A DNA stretch of 10,330 nt from Candidatus Flexifilum affinis (GTDB lineage: Bacteria; Chloroflexota; Anaerolineae; Aggregatilineales; Phototrophicaceae), in NCBI GenBank assembly GCA_016713325.1, contig JADJPJ010000069.1:1-10330 (forward strand). Reading direction: 5' to 3'. Positions within the stretch are counted from its first letter, which is position 1. Each line of letters starts with the position of its first letter. The position numbers and the translations under genes were made by a program. Shown piece by piece: positions 6,060-10,330 of this stretch. The notes below the pieces were generated by a model. The model did not search any database. It was not told where the DNA came from and was given only the letters and a program-made list of their open reading frames with translations.

Positions 6060-7894
6060 CCGACTCGACGAAAGTGCCGCTCTGGCGACAGTATGGATTT
6101 GCGGATGGCACGACGGACCCAACTGTCATTGCGGAGTTGGCCAACGCCAAGCGGTTTGTGCGCCGGATTGGCCTCACCTACGAAGAGCTGATGGCTCTCA
6201 TGCAGACGAGATTCATCAATCCCAACGGTTCAGTCATCCCAAAACTGGAGCGGCTTGGTATACCGTTCGCGGCGCTAGCGGCGTTGAAGGCCGGGACACT
6301 GGCGGACGCGGACTTCCTCAAGGCCGTGAACCGCCAGGCGCCCGCTCCCGAACCTGCTCAATACGGTGGCGACATCAAGACGTGGGTGGTTGCCAAAGAC
6401 AATTACGCGCGAATCATGGGGCTCCTTGTGCTGTCAGTTCCTGCGGCAGCCTGGACTGCATCGCATGCCCTTGCCGCTGGCGATCTCGTGGTGCCCAAAT
6501 CTCCCGGCGCAACGTCGACGCTCTACTTCGAATGCACGACGAACGGATCGTCTGCGGCGGCCGAACCTTCATGGGTCGCGACGCCAGGGATGACGTGCTC
6601 CGATGGAACGGTGGTTTGGACCTGCCGTGATGCCTCGGACTGCCATGCCATTGAGCACCTCGCCTTTCGATACTCGGATCCTGCGAAGGCAACGCAGGAC
6701 ATCGGAGCCGCTGAGTTCGTGCGCATTGCTCGGTTCATCCGACTGTGGAAGAAGCTCGGCTGGTCGATCGAGCAAACGGACGCTGCGCTCTGCGCGTATT
6801 TCCGCGAGGACTTTGCGCGCCCGACCCATGCCGACCTGGACGATGTCGCCAAGCTGGATCAGGGGTTCCTGACGGCGCTCCCACGGATTGGCATCACACA
6901 ACGGCTGATGTCGGCTTTGAACTTGTCAGTCCAGAAGGACGTGCTGGCACTGCTTGCGAATTCAGCGGACATTGACACTCATGGTGCGGGTTCCCTCTAC
7001 GGCAAGCTCTTCCTCAATCCATCGATCCTGAAGCAGGACCCGGTGTTTGCGGACAACGGATACGGTGGCTACCTGACCGACGCGTCGCAGAGGATCTTGA
7101 ATTCAAAGTCGGTCCAGAAGGCCGGAGTGTCCGGAACGATCACGGTAGGCGATGAATTGGTCACCATGATCAATGGTGTGGAGGTACGTTACAAGGTGGT
7201 TGCCTCCGACGCCATGCTCAGCGACCTTGCCGCGAGCCTTGCAGGCGCTGTCAACGCGGCAACCGACAAGGAACCGCGCAGTGGCCGCAAGCTCAACGAG
7301 GTGGTGCAGGCCTCCAGCGTCGGCAACGTGCTGTTGGTGAAGGCTCTCGATGCCGGACTTGCGTTCATATTGACCTGCTGGGCCGCTCCAGGCTCGACGA
7401 TCCTCTATGCCACAAGGGATCATGAAGCGGCCGTGAGAGCCGCGCTTAATCTGACGAACGATGAGTTCGACCTCATCGCTGATGCGTTGGGTTTCACGGA
7501 AGCGACGCCCCTCGACTTGCCGAACGTGAGCGCCGTATTCCGGCGAGCTTGGTTGGCGCGCAAGCTGGGTCTGAGCGTTCGGGAGTTTCTGCTGCTCATT
7601 CAGCGGAGTGGCATCAACCCGTTCGGCATCGATGAAGTAGCGAACCCTGGTATCTTCCGACTGCTGCGATGGGTTCAAGCGCTTCGCGAAGGCTCGCTGT
7701 CGGTTTCCCGCCGCGCTGTACCCTCATCTGGAACGAAGACATCAGTGGCACGTCGGCTCCGACGGAGGCGGCCAGGACGAGTTGGCGCGGACTTTGCGCG
7801 GCGACTTTGCACTGGTCGATGCTCAGCTCCGTACAACTTCGGAATCTGGTGTCGACGTCGGGCGGGAGAGCGTGGCGTTGGTATACGGCAATGA
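6047..7894 (+). CDS. TcA shell segment with two inserted modules (frame 2)
   Basis: A gene caller would start at ATG-less TTG/GTG codons or near 6074; homology begins earlier, at 6047 (HETLTDSTKVPLWRQYGF). Shell blocks: LANAKRFVRRIGLTYEELMA with LMQTRFINPNG; CHAIEHLAFRYSDPAKAT with FVRIARFIRLWKKLGWSIEQ; LYGKLFLNPSILKQDPVF; DHEAAVRAALNLTNDEFDLI; and WLARKLGLSVREFLLLIQRS. Between them sit two beta-rich insertions (6452-6628 and 7124-7411), listed separately. Real coding in this frame ends near 7704 at LREGSLSV. From there the protein zigzags: PAALY in frame 3 (7710-7721), LIWNEDISGTSAPTEA in frame 1 (7723-7770), then frame 3 again from 7773. The remaining frame-2 tail to 7894 is Arg-rich shadow. 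Confidence 0.7.
   Translation, partial: HETLTDSTKVPLWRQYGFADGTTDPTVIAELANAKRFVRRIGLTYEELMALMQTRFINPNGSVIPKLERLGIPFAALAALKAGTLADADFLKAVNRQAPAPEPAQYGGDIKTWVVAKDNYARIMGLLVLSVPAAAWTASHALAAGDLVVPKSPGATSTLYFECTTNGSSAAAEPSWVATPGMTCSDGTVVWTCRDASDCHAIEHLAFRYSDPAKATQDIGAAEFVRIARFIRLWKKLGWSIEQTDAALCAYFREDFARPTHADLDDVAKLDQGFLTALPRIGITQRLMSALNLSVQKDVLALLANSADIDTHGAGSLYGKLFLNPSILKQDPVFADNGYGGYLTDASQRILNSKSVQKAGVSGTITVGDELVTMINGVEVRYKVVASDAMLSDLAASLAGAVNAATDKEPRSGRKLNEVVQASSVGNVLLVKALDAGLAFILTCWAAPGSTILYATRDHEAAVRAALNLTNDEFDLIADALGFTEATPLDLPNVSAVFRRAWLARKLGLSVREFLLLIQRSGINPFGIDEVANPGIFRLLRWVQALREGSLSVSRRAVPSSGTKTSVARRLRRRRPGRVGADFARRLCTGRCSAPYNFGIWCRRRAGERGVGIRQ
6452..6628 (+). other. Inserted W...DG-type beta module in the TcA shell
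   Basis: Pattern WTASHALAAGDLVVPKSP, then LYFECTTNGSSAAAEPSW and DGTVVWTC. The arrangement 'W...h.....GD.V.p....Y.c...G.s...eP.W.....DG.v.W' is one I know from many phage tail and surface proteins, where it is a small beta module. It interrupts the helical shell between YARIMGLLVLSV and CHAIEHLAF. Possible receptor- or carbohydrate-contacting decoration, by inference from where TcA receptor-binding domains sit. Confidence 0.55.
7124..7411 (+). other. Inserted phage-structural-like beta module in the TcA shell
   Basis: GVSGTITVGDELVTMINGVE, then VRYKVVASDAMLSDLAASLA with AVNAAT, then LNEVVQASSVGNVLLVKALD. The pattern 'sGt.T.GD.v...inG....y.V...d.....la..la..iNa......v.A...g..i...a...g..F' is familiar from phage and contractile-particle structural proteins. 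It separates LFLNPSILKQDPVF from DHEAAVRAALNL, which are adjacent or nearly so in ordinary TcA proteins. Confidence 0.55.
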
Positions 7895-9245
7895 CACTGC
7901 CGACGCCTTTTTCGGTCTGCTCGATGAGAAGTTGGTCATCTACGTGCCTTACACGCACGCCACCCCGGACCTGGACGCGTCGATTTCGGCGGCCGACCCG
8001 CAACTCAAGTACGACGCGTTTCGCCATCGGCTTTCTCACACCGGACTGGTCACTGCGAGTCAGCAGGCGGCCCTGAAGGCCGTCGCTGGTGTGACGCAGG
8101 ACTTCAAGGACGCGATCGACGAGCTCTTTGCGCGCGGCGAAGCGGCGGTGGGACTTTTCTTCACGCAACACCCCGAGTTCAAGTTGGCCTACGACGTGGC
8201 GCTGGTCAAGCCGCACGCGGAGCGGCACGGCGCATTCGTGACAGCCTTCAGGCCACACCTTGCAAGTCGTCGGAAGCGTCAGCAGGCGCTACAGCGGCTG
8301 GCGTCTGCGGCGGGCGTGGACAGCGTGCTATGCCGCTGCATCGTCGATTCCGAGGGAACGCAGAAAGCGCTTCAGGCCGACGGCCGACCTGATCTTTCGG
8401 CACTCGATGACGCCCTCGCGCAGGAGGTCGGCGGGCTCGAAGCGAGTTTCTATTTTCGCGATACGCCAACTGGCAAATTGGACAAGAAAGTCCCGGCCGC
8501 CGATACCCTGGACTATGCCCCAGGCGCGAATCCCTTGCCGGACCCCGGTGTCATGTCCGGCGTCTGGCGAGGCCGCGTGGAAGCGCCCGAGACTGGTCTT
8601 TACAACATCATCGCCACTGCTGGTGCGGGAGCAAGCGTGGGCATAGTGCTGCGCGGCAAAGCGCTTTCGCTGGTGCAAGCGGGAAGCACTTGGCGGAACA
8701 AGGAAGCGATCTCGCTCGCCAGTGGGACTCTGTACACACTCGAGGTGTCGGTGGCGAAGGTAAAAGATGTGGTCAGCATTGAGTGGGAAACACCGACGCG
8801 CAAGCGTGAGGTGATTCCTGCGCAATATCTGTATCCGCCGTCCACGCGTGAGGCGTTTTCTCGGACCTATGTCCGGCTCCTCAAGGCTGCGTCGCTGACC
8901 ACCGTGCTGCACCTGACCGCTGACGAGTTCCTGCACTTTGCCACGGTGGACGAGTATCACGTCGATGGCGCCGGATGGCTCAATGCACTGCCCGCTGCCG
9001 GCAGTGCTGCTGCGGCGACGGCCATTGCGCTGCTTAAGCCACTGGAAGCGCTGCTTTACCTACGCCACCATCAAGCGCGAACTGACGGTCGTCGACACCT
9101 CACTGCTGGCCGTGCTCAAAGATCCGAGTGCGGCGTTGACCGCACAGGACGGTCTGCTTTGTCGCCTGACGGGCTGGAGTTTTCTATCGGTGCTCGACCT
9201 TCTCGATCAGTTCGCAACCGATGCCAGCCAGATGGGCCGTCTTGA
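7782..9245 (+). CDS. TcA segment with PA14 domain (frame 3)
   Basis: The formal start is TTG 7782, but in-frame coding continues from QDE at 7773. Blocks: ELARTLRGDFALVDAQL; VALVYGNDTADAFFGLLDEK and VIYVPYTHA, with YDAFRHRLSHTGLVT, a TcA insertion pattern; FKDAIDELFARGEAA; PHLASRRKRQQALQRLASAA; then a complete PA14 domain (8430-8837) and a return to shell helices (FSRTYVRLLKAASLTTVLHL, then LTADEFLHFA). Coding in this frame ends at LKPLEALL, where TTT 9055-9057 has one base too many; the family continuation TYATIKRELTVVDTSLLAVL is in frame 1. The last 60 or so residues, to TAG/TGA 9243-9245, are shadow. Confidence 0.7.
   Translation: MARTLRGDFALVDAQLRTTSESGVDVGRESVALVYGNDTADAFFGLLDEKLVIYVPYTHATPDLDASISAADPQLKYDAFRHRLSHTGLVTASQQAALKAVAGVTQDFKDAIDELFARGEAAVGLFFTQHPEFKLAYDVALVKPHAERHGAFVTAFRPHLASRRKRQQALQRLASAAGVDSVLCRCIVDSEGTQKALQADGRPDLSALDDALAQEVGGLEASFYFRDTPTGKLDKKVPAADTLDYAPGANPLPDPGVMSGVWRGRVEAPETGLYNIIATAGAGASVGIVLRGKALSLVQAGSTWRNKEAISLASGTLYTLEVSVAKVKDVVSIEWETPTRKREVIPAQYLYPPSTREAFSRTYVRLLKAASLTTVLHLTADEFLHFATVDEYHVDGAGWLNALPAAGSAAAATAIALLKPLEALLYLRHHQARTDGRRHLTAGRAQRSECGVDRTGRSALSPDGLEFSIGARPSRSVRNRCQPDGPS
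8430..8837 (+). other. PA14 domain inserted in TcA
   Basis: About 136 residues. Seen in order: GGLEASFYFRDTPTGKL (the 'GL.A.YF' entry), DPGVMSGVWRGRVEAPETGL (the 'sv.W.G.i.ap.tG.Y.F' core), YNIIATAGAGASVGIVLRGK (the 'd....v.l.G' strand), SLASGTLYTLEVSVAKV (the 'L.aG..Y.i.v' strand), and SIEWETPTRKREVIPAQYLY (the 'l.W..p.....ip...L' exit). Family knowledge: PA14 beta-barrels occur in anthrax protective antigen, adhesins and glycosidases and often bind carbohydrate. In TcA it could be a receptor-binding module; this is inference. Confidence 0.8.
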
Positions 9246-9519
9246 CATCTTTGGACGGGTGTACGACGCCATGGCATTGGTCAAGAAGATGGGCGTCTCC
9301 GCTCGGGCCCTGCTACGTGCCGCGACAAATGATCCCGCGGCCGACTCCGTCCGCGAGTTGCAGGCGGGCGTGCGCGCCCGGTACGACGCCAGCGCTTGGC
9401 GCGACGTCATCCGCCCCATCAGTGACCAGTTGCGGGGTCTTAAGCGGGATGCGCTGGTGGCGTACATCCTGCACATGATGCGGTCGAATCCTGCCAGCGT
9501 ATACATCGACATGGGCTGA
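9057..9519 (+). CDS. TcA shell segment ahead of the ABC-toxin N domain (frame 1)
   Basis: The open frame begins at 8938, but genuine coding starts near 9057 (TYATIKRELTVVDTSLLAVL). It continues DGLLCRLTGWSFLSVLDLLD, then FATDASQMGRLDIFGRVYDA and ISDQLRGLKRDALVAYILHM to VYIDM. The frame stops at TGA 9517-9519 only because GGG at 9513-9515 holds one base too many; without it the text reads DMADKLFEYFLMDVG without interruption. The helices 'LR..KRDALVAYILH..R' lead directly into the ABC-toxin N-terminal domain in TcA proteins. Confidence 0.65.
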
Positions 9520-10234
9520 CAAACTCTTCGAGTACTTCTTGATGGACGTTGGAATGGAACCCTGCATGGAGACCTCGCGTATCCGGCACGCGCTGTCCTC
9601 CGTGCAACTTTTCATCGAACGCTGCCTGATGAACCTCGAAGCTGGGGTCTCGCCTGACGCGTTCAGTGCGCCCAAGCGCAAGGCCTGGAACTGGATGAAA
9701 CGCTACCGCGTATGGGAAGCAAACAGAACGGTCTATCTTTTCCCCGAAAACTGGCTCGAGCCCGAACTGCGAGACGACAAGTCGCCGTTCTTCAAGGAAA
9801 TCGAAAGCGAACTGCTTCCAGGGCGATATTACCGGGGGAACGTACCCTCGACCGCCCTGCTGAAATATCTCGGGCGGCTGGAGGAAGTGGCGAAACTCGA
9901 GCAATGCGCGATCCACTACGTGCCTCGCGACGAGGCGCAGAACGTCCTCGAAACCAGCCATGTCGTCGCCCGCACGTCTGGAGCCAACCGCAAGTACTTC
10001 TATCGCCGTTGCGAGTCTGGTTCATGGTCTCCGTGGGATCCGATCAAACTGGACATTGACGACAATCCGGTGACGCTGGTCGTATGGAAGGACCGCCTGC
10101 TTCTCTTCTGGGTCCGGATCATTCAGGAGAAGACGACTACCGCGTCAGTTCCGACCGGCGCAACCCAGGCAGAGGGCGAAAACTTACCAATATCAGCCTT
10201 CACGACATCAAAGGCGCGGCTAGAGAGAACCTGA
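9515..10234 (+). CDS. TcA ABC-toxin N-terminal domain and start of neuraminidase-like region (frame 2)
   Basis: A gene caller would start at TTG 9539, but coding continues upstream to 9515 (ADKLFEYFLMDVG). ABC-toxin N domain hallmarks: MEPCMETSRIRHALSSVQLF, then IERCLMNLEAGV, WNWMKRYRVWEANRTVYLFP and ENWLEPELRDDKSPFFKEIE. About residue 120 onwards enters the neuraminidase-like region: RKYFYRRCESGSWSPWD, then KLDIDDNPVTLVVWKDRLLL and FWVRI. Family coding in this frame ends at AAAA 10179-10182; one base is missing there, and the protein goes on in frame 1 as KLTNISLHDIKGAARENLTN. The last 17 or so residues before TGA 10232-10234 are shadow. Confidence 0.7.
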   Translation, partial: ADKLFEYFLMDVGMEPCMETSRIRHALSSVQLFIERCLMNLEAGVSPDAFSAPKRKAWNWMKRYRVWEANRTVYLFPENWLEPELRDDKSPFFKEIESELLPGRYYRGNVPSTALLKYLGRLEEVAKLEQCAIHYVPRDEAQNVLETSHVVARTSGANRKYFYRRCESGSWSPWDPIKLDIDDNPVTLVVWKDRLLLFWVRIIQEKTTTASVPTGATQAEGENLPISAFTTSKARLERT

Positions 10235-10330
10235 CCAATGCCCCACCCCAGGAACGTCCGCGTCATTCTCTGCTTCAGCGAATATCGCGATGGCAAGTGG
10301 CAAGCGACCAAGACGTCCAGCGTCGATCGT
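10183..10330 (+). CDS. TcA neuraminidase-like region, terminal segments (frames 1 then 2), cut by the window edge
   Basis: Frame 1 from 10183 reads LTNISLHDIKGAARENLTNA then PPQERP, to about 10260. From 10262 frame 2 reads VILCFSEYRDGKWQATKTSS then VDR at the edge. The pattern '.LCFSEYRDGKWQ.TKTS' is typical of the neuraminidase-like part of TcA. One extra base near 10258-10262 explains the switch. The gene continues beyond the window, where the pore-forming and TcB-binding parts are expected. Confidence 0.6.

Larger units (their letters stand above)
3239..10330 (+). pseudogene. Tc toxin subunit A (VRP1/neuraminidase-like), 3'-partial, split by about ten frame breaks
   Basis: Known of the family: TcA pentamers bind receptors on the target cell with domains decorating an alpha-helical shell, then inject the TcC tip through a central channel. 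Seen: after an extra N-terminal region, TcA hallmarks run in order: GWDARAVAMASLADQFSAR; CACEHCRSILSPAAYLVDLL; REE-TLTD/LWRQYGF; LYGKLFLNP; DHEAAVRAALNLTNDEF; LIWNEDISGTSAP; ARTLRGDFA; FEYFLMDVGMEPCMETSRI; and RKYFYRRCESGSWSPWD. At least 2,360 codons lie in the window; the rest of the neuraminidase-like part, the pore domain and the TcB-binding end lie beyond it. Breaks: 5448-5451, about 6003-6008, 6044-6046, 7704-7709, 7721-7723, 7771-7773, 9055-9057, 9513-9515, 10179-10182 and 10258-10262. All fit small indels, mostly of one base, with no clear nonsense substitution, so the gene may be intact in the organism. Confidence 0.88.

Noticed and set aside
7704..7773. Programmed frameshifting or recoding to explain three closely spaced breaks
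   Set aside because: Three changes in 70 bases, both +1 and -1 in direction and without slippery heptamers, fit sequence errors or mutations better than recoding.

Overview
The window carries a damaged insecticidal-type Tc (toxin complex) locus, all on the + strand. In order it holds the 3' part of a TcC/RHS-repeat toxin gene with a nuclease-like C-terminal tip (1-2035), a small broken gene overlapping its stop (2032-2287), an intact dienelactone-hydrolase-type alpha/beta hydrolase (2345-3010), an unrecognised 35-codon ORF with a strong ribosome binding site (3105-3212), and a very large Tc toxin subunit A gene that runs off the right edge (3239-10330+). I see no tRNA, rRNA, insertion sequence or CRISPR array. 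The DNA is GC-rich, with mostly ATG starts and GGAG/AAGGAGG sites. Together with the protein style this suggests a proteobacterium, perhaps a soil or plant-associated beta- or gamma-proteobacterium; that is a weak inference.

Both toxin genes are split among reading frames. When the frames are joined, family-typical protein continues straight across each break. Most breaks need a gain or loss of a single base, many in a short homopolymer (T7 at 410-416, G5 at 1380-1384, C4 at 5448-5451, AAA at 6044-6046, CCC at 7721-7723, TTT at 9055-9057, GGG at 9513-9515, AAAA at 10179-10182). I found no clear nonsense substitution in the reconstructed frames. This looks like sequencing/assembly indels or very recent inactivation, not an old decayed pseudogene. 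In contrast 2345-5447 is free of breaks. The toxin genes are given below as whole-gene entries plus the open segments they are split into.

The TcA protein is a mosaic. A peptidoglycan-binding-like domain and two carboxypeptidase-regulatory-like beta-sandwich repeats precede the VRP1/TcA helical shell. The shell carries at least three inserted beta-rich modules: a W/DG-type module at 6452-6628, a phage-structural-protein-like module at 7124-7411, and a PA14 domain at 8430-8837. The shell then continues into the ABC-toxin N-terminal domain and the start of the neuraminidase-like region.

In the Tc model TcA forms the receptor-binding injection channel, and TcB with TcC forms a cocoon that holds the TcC C-terminal toxin. 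Here the TcC tip resembles the Tox-REase-5 nuclease fold (EAK of a PD-(D/E)xK site), so the cargo may attack nucleic acid. No TcB is visible; it may lie upstream. The roles of the hydrolase and the two small ORFs are not known.
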